Of a DNA stretch of 64,000 nucleotides, positions 1-7,928 are shown piece after piece. Positions within the stretch are counted from its first letter, which is position 1, and each line of letters begins with the position of its first letter. A model generated the notes under the pieces. It made no database searches, was not told where the DNA came from, and worked only from the letters and a program-made list of their open reading frames with translations. This stretch comes from Streptomyces sp. I6 (GTDB lineage: Bacteria; Actinomycetota; Actinomycetes; Streptomycetales; Streptomycetaceae), in NCBI GenBank assembly GCA_003725745.1, contig RHDP01000001.1, positions 5,030,501 through 5,094,500 of the forward strand. Reading direction: 5' to 3'. Made by a program: the position numbers and the translations under genes.

Positions 1-60
1 GACCGCCGCGACCAGGCCGTCGAGCCGATCGAGCGACGTCTCCGCGAAGGACCCAGATGA
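1..60 (+). CDS. C-terminal end of an upstream gene (partial)
   Basis: An open frame enters from the left edge and reads 19 codons, rich in Arg, Asp and Glu, before TGA at 58-60. That stop overlaps the ATG of rsmD as ATGA, the usual sign of translational coupling. In Streptomyces the gene before rsmD-coaD is normally recG, but 19 residues do not identify it. The call rests on the overlap and the open frame only. Confidence 0.35.
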   Translation, partial: DRRDQAVEPIERRLREGPR

Positions 61-640
61 CCCGCGTGATCGCCGGTGCGGCCGGCGGACGCCGCCTGGC
101 CGTACCGCCGGGCAACGGCACCCGCCCCACCTCCGACCGGGCCCGTGAGGGACTGTTCTCCACCTGGGAGTCGCTGCTCGGCCCCTCGGGGGACTGCGTG
201 TCGCGGACCTCTACGCGGGCTCGGGCGCCGTCGGCCTGGAGGCGCTGTCCCGCGGCGCGTCCCACGCCCTGCTCGTCGAGGCCGACGCCCGCGCCGCCCG
301 CACCGTCCGGGAGAACGTCAGGACCCTGGCCCTGCCCGGAGCCGAGGTCCGGTCCGGCCGGGCCGAGCAGATCGTCCAGGGGCCGCCGCCGGCGGAACCG
401 TACGACGTGGTGTTCCTCGACCCGCCGTACGCCGTCACGGACGACGATCTTCGCGAGATTCTCCTCACACTCCGCTCGGGAGGCTGGCTCGCGGAGGACG
501 CCGTCGTCACCGTGGAGCGCAGCACCAGGGGCGGAGAGTTCGCCTGGCCGGACGGGATCGAGCCGTTGCGGGCCCGTCGCTACGGCGAGGGGACGCTTTG
601 GTACGGTCGCGCCGCCGCCGCGTGCGAAGACGCACCATGA
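57..640 (+). CDS. rsmD: 16S rRNA (guanine-N2) methyltransferase RsmD, frameshifted in this sequence
   Basis: RsmD methylates G966 (E. coli numbering) of 16S rRNA in assembled 30S subunits using SAM. The N-terminus [14 protein letters not shown] and the conserved [16 protein letters not shown] block read from ATG 57. After about codon 45 the protein continues one frame over: the SAM motif ([16 protein letters not shown]) begins near 197 and the catalytic DPPY motif (VFLDPPYAV) lies near 413-430. Adding one G to the five-G run at 188-192 joins both parts into 194 residues, normal for the family. The start overlaps the preceding frame as ATGA and the stop lies 26 bases before coaD, so this looks like one transcript. 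I read the break as a homopolymer error rather than a pseudogene, because both halves are well conserved. Confidence 0.85.
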
Positions 641-666
641 CCGGACCGGAGAGCGAGGGACTTCAG

Positions 667-1146
667 TTGCGCCGCGCCGTCTGTCCGGGGTCGTTCGACC
701 CCATCACCAATGGACACCTCGACATCATCGCCCGCGCCTCCAAGCTGTACGACGTGGTGCACGTGGTGGTGATGATCAACCAGTCCAAGCAGGGGCTGTT
801 CACCGTCGACGAGCGGATCGGGCTGATCCGCGACGTCACCGCCGAGTACGGCAACGTCGAGGTCGAGGCGTACCACGGGCTGCTCGTCGACTACTGCAAG
901 GAGCGGGACATCCCCGCCATCGTCAAGGGCCTGCGGGCGGTCAGCGACTTCGACTACGAGCTGCAGATGGCCCAGATGAACAACGGCCTGTCGGGTGTCG
1001 AGACGCTCTTCGTGCCGACCAGCCCGACCTACAGCTTCCTGTCGTCCTCGCTGGTCAAGGAAGTCGCGGCCTGGGGCGGGGACGTCTCCCACCTGGTGCC
1101 GCCGGCCGTCCTGGAGGCGCTGACCGAACGGCTCCCGGGGAAGTGA
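667..1146 (+). CDS. coaD: Phosphopantetheine adenylyltransferase
   Basis: This enzyme transfers AMP from ATP to 4'-phosphopantetheine, the fourth step of CoA synthesis, in the cytoplasm. The protein (159 aa, family-typical) opens with the nucleotidyltransferase motif [12 protein letters not shown] (TNGH at residues 14-17) and carries the second ATP-binding motif [11 protein letters not shown] near residues 124-134. I chose TTG 667 because GAGGGAC sits about six bases upstream and the conserved [11 protein letters not shown] block starts there. An in-frame ATG at 637 would add ten poorly conserved residues. It follows rsmD closely, the standard bacterial pairing. Confidence 0.95.
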   Translation: MRRAVCPGSFDPITNGHLDIIARASKLYDVVHVVVMINQSKQGLFTVDERIGLIRDVTAEYGNVEVEAYHGLLVDYCKERDIPAIVKGLRAVSDFDYELQMAQMNNGLSGVETLFVPTSPTYSFLSSSLVKEVAAWGGDVSHLVPPAVLEALTERLPGK

Positions 1147-1288
1147 CACGGGCGACGGCGCTGGCGCCGCCTCCCGGCGTTCCGCTGACGTTCCGTCATC
1201 CGGTGTCGGACCGGCACCGGCTGCCCGTACAGTCGTTGCGTCCGGCTCCAAAACGGCTGTAGTGACTGTAGAGAGTGGCGAGCACACG

Positions 1289-2380
1289 GTGGACGTGCAG
1301 AAGAAGCTCGACGACATCGTCGAGGCGGTCGGGAACGCCCGGTCCATGCCCATGTCGGCCTCCTGCGTGGTCAACCGCGCCGAACTGCTCGCCCTGCTCG
1401 AAGAGGTCCGGCAGGCGCTCCCCGGCTCGCTCGCCCAGGCCCGCGAGCTGATCGGCGACCGCGAGCAGATGGTCGAGCAGGCCCGCCAGGAGGCCGAGCG
1501 GATCATCCAGGCCGCCCACTCCGAGCGGGGCACCCTGCTCTCCGGCACGCAGCTCGCGCGGCAGTCCCAGGAGGAGGCCGACCGGATCCTCGCCGAAGCC
1601 CGCCGGGAGGCCGAGGAGATCCGCGCCGAGGCCGACGACTACGTCGACTCCAAACTCGCCAACTTCGAGGTCGTCCTCAACAAGACCATCGGCTCCGTCG
1701 ACCGGGGCCGCGAGAAGCTGCTCGGCCGCGGCCCCGGGGTGGCCGATCCCGCCGACGACGACGCCCCCGAGTACAGCGCGGATCCGCAGACGCTGGTCCG
1801 GCGCGCGGACGACTATGTGGACGCCAAGCTCAGCGCCTTCGAGGCGGTGCTCTCCAAGACGCTGGAGGCCGTCGGCCGGGGCAGGCAGAAGCTGCACGGC
1901 CGGATCGCAACGGACGACCTGGGCGCGCACATGGCCGCACAGGAGTCCGCCGGCACCGCGCGGCACACCAGCGACGCCGACTACCTCGCCGGGCTGGCGG
2001 CGCCGGCGGACCCGGAGCCGCCGCAGCCGGCCCGGCAGCCCCACATCCCGGCCCAGGCCGAGCCGTACCCCTACCAGCCCGCTGCGGCCGAGGCCCGGCC
2101 CCAGCCGGCGGCGGCCCAGGCCCAGGACATGTACGCGTACCCGCAGGACCCCTACGCCGGGGTCTACGGGCAGCAGCAGGGCTACGACCAGGCGTACGCC
2201 CAGGGCTACGGCCAGAGGTACGACCAGGGGTACGACCAGGACGCGTACGCCGGAGGCTACGGCGCCCAGCAGCAGACCGATCAGGGCCATGCCCGGCCCG
2301 CCTCGCTGGACGAGACCAGCTTCTTCGACACCAGCATGATCGACATGGAGCAGCTGCGGCGCTACGAGCAGGACCGCTGA
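1289..2380 (+). CDS. DivIVA-like coiled-coil cell-division/growth protein
   Basis: A 363-residue cytoplasmic protein, mostly charged coiled coil (Glu/Arg/Ala heptads at about 40-125), followed by a Pro/Ala/Gln/Tyr-rich low-complexity tail (about 220-345) with repeated YDQ and GYGQ units. It resembles actinobacterial proteins annotated as cell division initiation or DivIVA-like. A roughly 28-residue module is duplicated: DDYVDSKLANFEVVLNKT near nucleotide 1634 and DDYVDAKLSAFEAVLSKT near 1808, each followed by a G-R-x-K-L segment. Neither start has a strong ribosome site. GTG 1289 (VDVQKKLDDIV) has a weak GGCGAG upstream; GTG 1262 is the alternative. It stands alone between coaD and the yceD-rpmF-rnc group. 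Its precise function is not shown by sequence. Confidence 0.75.
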   Translation: MDVQKKLDDIVEAVGNARSMPMSASCVVNRAELLALLEEVRQALPGSLAQARELIGDREQMVEQARQEAERIIQAAHSERGTLLSGTQLARQSQEEADRILAEARREAEEIRAEADDYVDSKLANFEVVLNKTIGSVDRGREKLLGRGPGVADPADDDAPEYSADPQTLVRRADDYVDAKLSAFEAVLSKTLEAVGRGRQKLHGRIATDDLGAHMAAQESAGTARHTSDADYLAGLAAPADPEPPQPARQPHIPAQAEPYPYQPAAAEARPQPAAAQAQDMYAYPQDPYAGVYGQQQGYDQAYAQGYGQRYDQGYDQDAYAGGYGAQQQTDQGHARPASLDETSFFDTSMIDMEQLRRYEQDR

Positions 2381-2396
2381 TCCGGTACGGGCCGGA

Positions 2397-2426
2397 TTGG
2401 GCCTGGAGCGAACGGTCAAGTATCCT
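2397..2426 (+). promoter_or_regulatory. Candidate promoter for yceD-rpmF-rnc
   Basis: TTGGGC (2397-2402) and TATCCT (2421-2426) are separated by 18 bases, a fair match to a vegetative -35/-10 pair. The following bases lead directly into yceD. This is inferred from sequence only. Confidence 0.4.
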
Positions 2427-2507
2427 GGCTCTTCGGTCGCGGGAGCGTGGATGGACGCTGCGCTGGAATCGCGGCCTCCCACATGCGATCCGAAAGCAGG
2501 AAGAGCC

Positions 2508-3164
2508 CTGAACGCCCGCCTCGACCACCGCAACCCCCTCGTGTTCGACACGCACGAGCTGGGCCGGCGGCCCGGTGCGCTCCAGCGGCTCTCCCGTTCC
2601 GTGCCGGCGCCCGCCGCGCCCGCGGTCCTCGGCATCGAAGGGGTCATCGGCGTGCCCGAGGGCGCGCCGGTGGAGCTTGAGCTCCGCCTCGAGTCCGTCA
2701 TGGAAGGGGTGCTCGTCACGGGCACCGCCGGTGCCGCGGCCGAGGGGGAGTGCGTAAGGTGTCTGGAGCCGCTGCGCCAAGAGGTCGTGGCGGACTTCCA
2801 GGAGATGTTCTCGTACCCCGACGCCGACGACCGGGGCCGTGCCAAGGAGCCGGCGCCCGGCGACGACGCCGAGGACGAGGGCGTGGTCTTCCTCGAGGAC
2901 GGACTGTTCGACCTCGAGCCCGTGCTGCGGGACGCGGTGGTGCTCGCACTGCCGATGCAGCCGGTGTGCCGGGAGGACTGTGCAGGGCTGTGCTCCGACT
3001 GCGGGGCCGACCTGAACGCCGAACCGGACCACCACCACGACGCCGTCGACGTCCGTTGGGCGGCACTGCAGGGACTCGCCGATTCACTCGGAACCGGTGA
3101 GAAGGACAAGAAGAGCGGCGACGCGCCTCGATCAGCACGCGTCGACGAGAAGCAGGAGAAGTAG
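2508..3164 (+). CDS. yceD: YceD family protein (DUF177), possible CTG start
   Basis: YceD proteins are encoded next to rpmF across bacteria and are linked to 23S rRNA/ribosome biogenesis; the biochemical role is poorly defined. This copy has the conserved [10 protein letters not shown] block (near 2748) and a second cysteine group, [13 protein letters not shown] (near 2970-3005), likely a metal site. The tail is Lys/Glu-rich. The start is uncertain. CTG 2508 has AGGAAG five bases upstream and begins at the conserved [18 protein letters not shown] block, giving 218 aa. An in-frame ATG at 2451, preceded by GGGAG, would add 19 unconserved residues. rpmF begins two bases after the stop, so co-transcription is near certain. 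Confidence 0.88.
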   Translation: MNARLDHRNPLVFDTHELGRRPGALQRLSRSVPAPAAPAVLGIEGVIGVPEGAPVELELRLESVMEGVLVTGTAGAAAEGECVRCLEPLRQEVVADFQEMFSYPDADDRGRAKEPAPGDDAEDEGVVFLEDGLFDLEPVLRDAVVLALPMQPVCREDCAGLCSDCGADLNAEPDHHHDAVDVRWAALQGLADSLGTGEKDKKSGDAPRSARVDEKQEK

Positions 3165-3166
3165 CC

Positions 3167-3340
3167 GTGGCTGTTCCGAAGCGGAAGATGTCGCGCAGCA
3201 ACACGCGCCACCGCCGGTCGCAGTGGAAGGCTGCGGTCCCCACCCTGGTTTCGTGTGAGCGCTGCCAGGAGCCGAAGCTGCAGCACATCGCGTGCCCGAG
3301 CTGCGGTACCTACAACAAGCGCCAGGTCCTCGAGGTCTGA
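3167..3340 (+). CDS. rpmF: 50S ribosomal protein L32
   Basis: A 57-residue L32 starting at GTG 3167: [20 protein letters not shown], then a zinc ribbon of the Cys4 type (CERC and CPSC) and the end KRQVLEV. Keeping all four cysteines marks it as the zinc-dependent form; actinobacteria often also have Cys-minus paralogs used under zinc starvation. The SD AGGAG lies in the last codons of yceD, coupling the two genes. Confidence 0.97.
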   Translation: MAVPKRKMSRSNTRHRRSQWKAAVPTLVSCERCQEPKLQHIACPSCGTYNKRQVLEV

Positions 3341-3359
3341 GCGGCTGGTGAGAGGCACG

Positions 3360-4175
3360 ATGTCCGACAGCATCAGTTCGGCCTCGTCCCACACGCTTCT
3401 GGAAGGGCGGCTCGGGTATCAGCTCGAGTCCGCCCTTCTGGTCCGTGCGCTGACCCATCGCTCGTACGCGTACGAGAACGGCGGTCTGCCCACCAACGAG
3501 CGGCTGGAGTTCCTCGGGGACTCGGTACTCGGCCTGGTGGTCACGGACACGCTGTACCGCACCCACCCCGACCTGCCCGAGGGCCAGCTGGCCAAACTGC
3601 GGGCCGCGGTGGTCAATTCGCGTGCGCTGGCGCAGGTCGGCCGGAGTCTCGATCTCGGGTCCTTCATCCGCCTCGGCCGGGGCGAAGAGGGCACGGGCGG
3701 GCGGGACAAGGCGTCCATCCTCGCCGACACCCTGGAAGCGGTGATCGGTGCGGTCTATCTCGACCAGGGCCTCGACGCGGCGTCCGAGCTGGTGCACCGG
3801 CTCTTCGACCCGCTGATCGAGAAGTCCTCGAACCTCGGTGCCGGCCTGGACTGGAAGACCAGCCTCCAGGAGCTGACGGCCGCCGAGGCGCTCGGAGTGC
3901 CCGAGTACCTGGTCTCCGAGACGGGCCCTGACCACGAGAAGACCTTCACTGCTGCCGCCCGCGTCGGTGGTGTCTCGTACGGCACCGGCACCGGCCGCAG
4001 CAAGAAGGAAGCGGAACAGCAGGCGGCGGAGTCCGCGTGGCGGGCGATCCGGGCCGCGGCGGACGAGCGCGCCGCGGCGGCGAAGGCCGCCCAAGCCGCT
4101 CAAACCGCCGGGATTCCCGGGACCGCGGAGACCGAAGGGGCCGCCGACACCCCTTCGTCCCGCGCCACGGCCTGA
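3360..4175 (+). CDS. rnc: Ribonuclease III
   Basis: RNase III cuts double-stranded RNA in rRNA processing and mRNA turnover. In S. coelicolor the same gene (absB) also affects antibiotic production. The signature [12 protein letters not shown] lies at about residues 44-55 and the second acidic catalytic motif [13 protein letters not shown] at about 123-135. A C-terminal dsRNA-binding domain follows (SLQELTAA.....[13 protein letters not shown], about 162-228), then an Ala-rich tail. The ATG at 3360 is preceded by GAGAGG; a GTG at 3348 is the alternative start. It sits 19 bases after rpmF and ends at a strong hairpin. Confidence 0.95.
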   Translation: MSDSISSASSHTLLEGRLGYQLESALLVRALTHRSYAYENGGLPTNERLEFLGDSVLGLVVTDTLYRTHPDLPEGQLAKLRAAVVNSRALAQVGRSLDLGSFIRLGRGEEGTGGRDKASILADTLEAVIGAVYLDQGLDAASELVHRLFDPLIEKSSNLGAGLDWKTSLQELTAAEALGVPEYLVSETGPDHEKTFTAAARVGGVSYGTGTGRSKKEAEQQAAESAWRAIRAAADERAAAAKAAQAAQTAGIPGTAETEGAADTPSSRATA

Positions 4176-4188
4176 CGGTCGGCTTCCG

Positions 4189-4217
4189 AACCCCGCCGTG
4201 CCCCGCACGGCGGGGTT
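4189..4217 (+). terminator. Terminator after rnc
   Basis: A perfect 12-bp inverted repeat (AACCCCGCCGTG / CACGGCGGGGTT) with a 5-base loop lies just after the rnc stop. It ends the yceD-rpmF-rnc transcript before mutM. No long U-tract follows, as is usual in Streptomyces. Confidence 0.7.
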
Positions 4218-4387
4218 CTCTCCTTCCCGCGGGGCTCCCGCTCCCGCCCGCGGCCCCCGGCCGGCCGGGCAGCCGCCGTCCCGCGTCTTCGCGCTGCGGC
4301 CGTCCGGTGAACCGGCCCGCGGCCCGTCGGAAGACGGCGCGGAGGTACGCTGCGGGCGTCGCGTCGTTCGAGATCCGGAGGAGATAC

Positions 4388-5260
4388 GTGCCCGAGCTGC
4401 CCGAGGTGGAAGTCGTGCGCCGGGGACTCGAGCGGTGGGTCTCCGGGCGGACCGTGGGCGGCGTGGAGGTCCTGCACCCGCGGGCCGTCCGCCGGCACAT
4501 CGGCGGCGGGAGCGACTTCGCGGCCGGGCTCCTCGGCCGGCGGATCGGCACCGCCCGGCGGCGCGGGAAGTACCTCTGGCTGCCGCTGGAGGACGGCGGC
4601 AGCGCCGTCCTGGGACACCTCGGGATGAGCGGTCAGCTGCTGGTCCAGCCGGAGGCGGCCGTGGATGAGAAGCACCTCAGGATCCGGATCCGCTTCGGGG
4701 ACGGCCTCGGCACCGAACTCCGCTTCGTCGACCAGCGCACCTTCGGCGGTCTGTCGGTCCACGACACGACCCCGGACGGGCTGCCCGACGCCATCGCCCA
4801 CATCGCCCGGGACCCCCTCGACCCCGCGTTCGACGACGCCGCCTTCCACAGGGCGCTCCGGCTGCGCCGGACCACGATCAAGCGCGCCCTGCTCGACCAG
4901 TCCCTGGTCAGCGGCGTCGGCAACATCTACGCCGACGAGGCCCTGTGGCGGGCCGGACTCCACTACGACCGGCCCACGGCCGGCCTCACCCGTGCCCGGT
5001 CGGTTGAACTCCTCGGCCATGTGAGGGACGTGATGAACGCCGCCCTCGCCGTGGGCGGTACCAGCTTCGACAGCCTCTACGTCAACGTGAACGGCGAGTC
5101 GGGCTACTTCGACCGCTCGCTCGACGCGTACGGGCGCGAGGACGAGCCATGCCGCCGCTGCGGTACGGCGATGCGCCGGCGCCCCTGGATGAACCGCTCG
5201 AGCTACTTCTGCCCGCGCTGCCAGCGCCCGCCGCGGCCGCTGCCGCGCGTCGCGTCGTAG
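4388..5260 (+). CDS. mutM: Formamidopyrimidine-DNA glycosylase (Fpg/MutM)
   Basis: Fpg removes 8-oxoguanine and ring-opened purines and nicks the abasic site. The start GTG 4388 follows an excellent SD (GGAGGAGA). The catalytic N-terminus MPELPEVE is intact (Pro2, Glu3). The helix-two-turn-helix segment [20 protein letters not shown] lies near residues 167-187. The end carries the zinc finger C-x2-C (CRRC) and C-x2-C (CPRC). At 290 aa it has the normal length. It stands on its own transcript behind the rnc terminator. Confidence 0.95.
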   Translation: MPELPEVEVVRRGLERWVSGRTVGGVEVLHPRAVRRHIGGGSDFAAGLLGRRIGTARRRGKYLWLPLEDGGSAVLGHLGMSGQLLVQPEAAVDEKHLRIRIRFGDGLGTELRFVDQRTFGGLSVHDTTPDGLPDAIAHIARDPLDPAFDDAAFHRALRLRRTTIKRALLDQSLVSGVGNIYADEALWRAGLHYDRPTAGLTRARSVELLGHVRDVMNAALAVGGTSFDSLYVNVNGESGYFDRSLDAYGREDEPCRRCGTAMRRRPWMNRSSYFCPRCQRPPRPLPRVAS

Positions 5261-5590
5261 CGTCCGCGCACGGCCGGCGCATCGGACGTCCGCTGTTCGC
5301 GGGTGAGCGGCCGCTCACCGGGTGCCCGTCCGGGCCGGCGAGTCCCCCGGGCGTCCCTTCCGCTCCCACCGGCACGCGGCGCCTGCGGGGGACCCGAACG
5401 ACGGACGGACGACCCGGGCGGTGCCCCGCTGCCGCGGTGCCGCCGTGTCGCGGTGGTGCGGTGGCGCACCGGGTCGGCACCCGACGGGTGGGCAACCGGG
5501 CGGACCTCACCAGCCGGGGGCGGGTCGGCGGGCGCGCCGCCGCGGGGTGCGTCGGGTGCGGCACACGGCCGCCCCGAATGCCGACGACGG
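5261..5590. other. Gap between convergent genes, no gene seen
   Basis: Between the mutM stop and the repeat element I see only GC-rich low-information sequence. Open frames on both strands are Arg/Pro/Ala shadows without ribosome sites or recognisable motifs. The right part may hold the poorly preserved left end of the repeat described at 5591-5751. Confidence 0.5.
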
Positions 5591-5751
5591 CCCCGTCGCG
5601 GCGCCCGGCACGGCAGGCTCGGCGAATCGCCGCGTTGCCGAATCGCCCGAATCAGCCGAATCAGCCGAGTAGGCCCACGGCGAGGCCGATCCGGCGCCTG
5701 CGATGCACCGCACCGGACGCCGCGAACCCTGCCTGACGCGGCACTGGCTAG
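5591..5751 (+). repeat. Dispersed intergenic repeat, copy 1 (MITE-like)
   Basis: This segment aligns along its length with 50406-50591. Shared blocks include ACGGCAGGCTCGGCGAA, TTGCCGAA, TAGGCCCACG, CGAGGCCG, CCGGCGCC, GCGATGC, CCGGACGCCGC and GAACCCTGCCTG, and both end GCGGCACT-GCTAG. Copy 1 contains a short internal direct repeat built on GAATCAGCC. Its terminal CTAG overlaps the stop codon (CTA, read TAG on the minus strand) of the CAP-domain gene. No coding frame is apparent. A decayed or non-autonomous mobile element, or a conserved 3'-end structure, are both possible. Confidence 0.65.
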
Positions 5752-6641
5752 AGGCCGAAGTCCTGGGTCCACCACGGGCCGCCCTCGGCGAAGGAGACTC
5801 CCACACCCAGCGACCGGTAGTCGCAGTTGAGGATGTTCGCCCGGTGGCCGTCGCTGTTCATCCAGGCGTTCATGACGGTACGCGCGTCGGCCTGGCCGCG
5901 GGCGATGTTCTCGGCCCCCAGCCCGCTGACGCCCGCCTCGGCGGCGCGGTCCCAGGGGCTGTCGCCCTCCGGGTCGGTGTGATCGAAGAAGTTCCGCGCG
6001 GCCATGTCGGAGCTGAACCTGCCGGCGAGGCGGGCCAGGGAGGCGTCCGGGTGTACCGGGGCGCAGCCGACCTTGGCGCGCTCCTCGTTGACCAGGGCCA
6101 GCACCTCGGCCTCCGCGGCGGTCTCGCCGGTCGGCGCCTGGGGGCGGGGCTTGGCCGGGGCGGGTGCGGCACGGCGTTCCGGAGCGTTGCTCTTGCCCTC
6201 CGCGGTACCGCTCCCGGGAGTTCCGGCGTTCTCGGGCGCGGCCGTCTGCTTCGACCCGGGCGCCTTCTTCGCGGGCGCCTCAGCTGCCGCCGGCTCCTCC
6301 GCGGGTGCCTCCTTCGCGGGTGGCTTCGCGCCCGGCCCGGCGGCCGACGGGGAGCCCTTCTCCGAGGTCGAGGACATGCCCTTCGAGGAGCGGGGGGCCG
6401 GCTCGGCCGGGGAGCGCCCGGACGGGGACGAGGAGGGGCCGCCCCCGGCCTCCTGCTCGCTGGAGGCCACCTCGCGCACCTGCTGGGCGGCGGTCTCCCC
6501 GTCCCCCGCGGTGTGCACGCCGCCGCCGGGCACCAGCCCGGCCGCGACGGCGACGGCGCCTACCGCAGCGGCGGCGGCGATCCCGAGCAGCCCGTTGCGC
6601 ACGGGCCCGGGAACCCGCTTCTTCCGGCGGTGGCGTCCCAT
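5748..6641 (-). CDS. Secreted CAP (SCP/PR-1) domain protein
   Basis: A 297-residue protein. The basic N-terminus MGRHRRKKR is followed by a hydrophobic Ala/Val segment (about 18-36), a signal peptide or anchor. Next comes a long Ala/Pro/Lys/Ser-rich linker (about 50-170), probably spanning the cell wall, and a C-terminal CAP domain (about 172-297). The domain shows the typical order LALVNEERAKVGC, the FFDHTDPEGDSPWDRA block, GLGAENIARGQ, and WMNSDGHRANILNCDYRSLGVG. Bacterial CAP proteins are extracellular; their activity is usually unknown. It runs convergent to mutM, and its stop lies inside the end of the repeat. ATG 6641 is the natural start. Confidence 0.88.
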   Translation of the reverse strand: MGRHRRKKRVPGPVRNGLLGIAAAAAVGAVAVAAGLVPGGGVHTAGDGETAAQQVREVASSEQEAGGGPSSSPSGRSPAEPAPRSSKGMSSTSEKGSPSAAGPGAKPPAKEAPAEEPAAAEAPAKKAPGSKQTAAPENAGTPGSGTAEGKSNAPERRAAPAPAKPRPQAPTGETAAEAEVLALVNEERAKVGCAPVHPDASLARLAGRFSSDMAARNFFDHTDPEGDSPWDRAAEAGVSGLGAENIARGQADARTVMNAWMNSDGHRANILNCDYRSLGVGVSFAEGGPWWTQDFGL

Positions 6642-6793
6642 CCGCTCGCCTTTCCGGTCTCGACTTCGTCTGGATCAGTGGATGGACTCGCCCGAACGGG
6701 CGAGTCCGTTGCGTCGCGACTGTACGCGATGTCTGGAGTGGGCGATGTGACCCGAGTGGCATTCCCCGGTGCACGTCCGTGTAGGTTTCGCGC

Positions 6794-7075
6794 ATGCATG
6801 AGCACGCACGGATGACCGCATGGGTACGCGGCCGCGTACAGGGAGTGGGCTTCCGTTGGTTCACCAGGGAAAACGCCCTGGGAATCGGCGGCCTGCGCGG
6901 GTTCGCGCTGAACCTCGACGACGGCCGGGTGCAGATCGTGGCGGAGGGCCCGCGTGAGAATTGCCACCGCCTCCTGGAGTGGCTCCGGTCGTCCGACACG
7001 CCCGGCGCCGTTGCCGGCGTCACCGAGATCTGGGGCCGTCCGCGCGGTGGCTACGACGGATTCGCGATCCGCTGA
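6794..7075 (+). CDS. acyP: Acylphosphatase
   Basis: Acylphosphatase hydrolyses carboxyl-phosphate bonds such as acetyl or carbamoyl phosphate. The 93-residue protein carries the anion-loop motif [13 protein letters not shown] with the catalytic Arg, and the catalytic Asn in [15 protein letters not shown]. There is no clear SD at ATG 6794; an in-frame ATG at 6812 is the alternative. It is a single gene between the divergent CAP protein and a 380-base gap. Confidence 0.93.
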   Translation: MHEHARMTAWVRGRVQGVGFRWFTRENALGIGGLRGFALNLDDGRVQIVAEGPRENCHRLLEWLRSSDTPGAVAGVTEIWGRPRGGYDGFAIR

Positions 7076-7458
7076 ACCGCGGACCCGGCGCACGGGTACG
7101 CGATGTGCTCATCCGACTGCCCACAGCATGCGTGTTCGACAGAAACGCGCTGGTGGTTGCCAATAGCGGGTCAACCGTGCCAGGCTGCGCCAGTAACGAT
7201 GATCTCCGAGCCCCGAGGGCCTGCAGGAGAGCCGCCGCCGTGTGTGCCACGGCCGCGAGCCCGCGGCCTGTCGCCGATACGGGGTGTGATCGTGTTGACC
7301 GTCAAACTTTTTGGTGAGACGCTGGAAGCCCCGCGCACCCTGGCTGTTCGGTGGCAGGAATCGCAGTGAACACAAGCGCTGCCGAGCACCGCGGGTGCGG
7401 AAATCCCTCACGACCCACACCGCATCGGTCGGTCACTCAGTGTGGAGGACCATCCATC
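7076..7458 (+). other. Upstream region of the small gene at 7459
   Basis: No credible gene. The sequence is less GC-rich than its surroundings and includes TTGACCGTCAAACTTTTTGG near 7294-7313, a possible -35 region without a convincing -10. A long leader or promoter region for the downstream gene is the simplest reading. Confidence 0.4.
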
Positions 7459-7677
7459 ATGGCAAAGGCGCTTCTCGGTTACGTCGGCGGTTCCGACCCG
7501 CGACTCCTCGCCGAGATGCGACGGCTTCAGCAGCGCGTCCAGGACCTGGAGTCCGAGCTCGTACGGATCCAGTCCGAGAACGACGCGCTGAGCGCTGCCG
7601 CCGCACGGCACCATGGCGAGTCGTTGCTCGAAGGCATCGACATCGACGTACCCAAGGGCGAGCCGGCGCTCACCTGA
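7459..7677 (+). CDS. Small conserved actinobacterial protein
   Basis: 72 residues starting MAKALLGYVGGSDPRLLAEM, with a central predicted coiled coil (RRLQQRVQDLESELVRIQSEND, about residues 22-43) and an acidic end. GGAGGAC lies nine bases upstream of ATG 7459. The strong UUCG-loop terminator behind it shows it is a discrete transcription unit. I recognise the sequence as the type conserved next to smc in Streptomyces, but know no function. The coiled coil suggests a protein-protein role. Confidence 0.8.
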   Translation: MAKALLGYVGGSDPRLLAEMRRLQQRVQDLESELVRIQSENDALSAAAARHHGESLLEGIDIDVPKGEPALT

Positions 7678-7733
7678 TCCTCGACCCCGTCGGGATCCGG
7701 TGAGGAACTCTCTCGCACGGCAGGTATGTATGC

Positions 7734-7761
7734 AAGGGACGCTTCGGCGTCCCTTCTTTTT
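7734..7761 (+). terminator. Intrinsic terminator
   Basis: A perfect 9-bp stem AAGGGACGC / GCGTCCCTT with a TTCG tetraloop, followed by CTTTTTG. This is a textbook Rho-independent terminator and one of few in the window with a real U-tract. Confidence 0.92.
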
Positions 7762-7928
7762 GTTTCCCCCTCTGTAGCGCATTGCTTACCGTCTGATGTG
7801 CCCTGCATATTCAGTGATGAAACCGCGGCGCCTTCGGCGATGACACCGCGGCGGGATTTCCATCGCGGCGGGCCGGGGGAACTGCGCCGCCCGCGATCCC
7901 CGGGCCCCTGGGGGTAGAGTCCGGCGGC

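Noticed and set aside
1196..3394. A 732-codon minus-strand frame opposite the DivIVA-like and yceD genes
   Set aside because: It is the antisense shadow of well-supported plus-strand genes and has a low-complexity composition.
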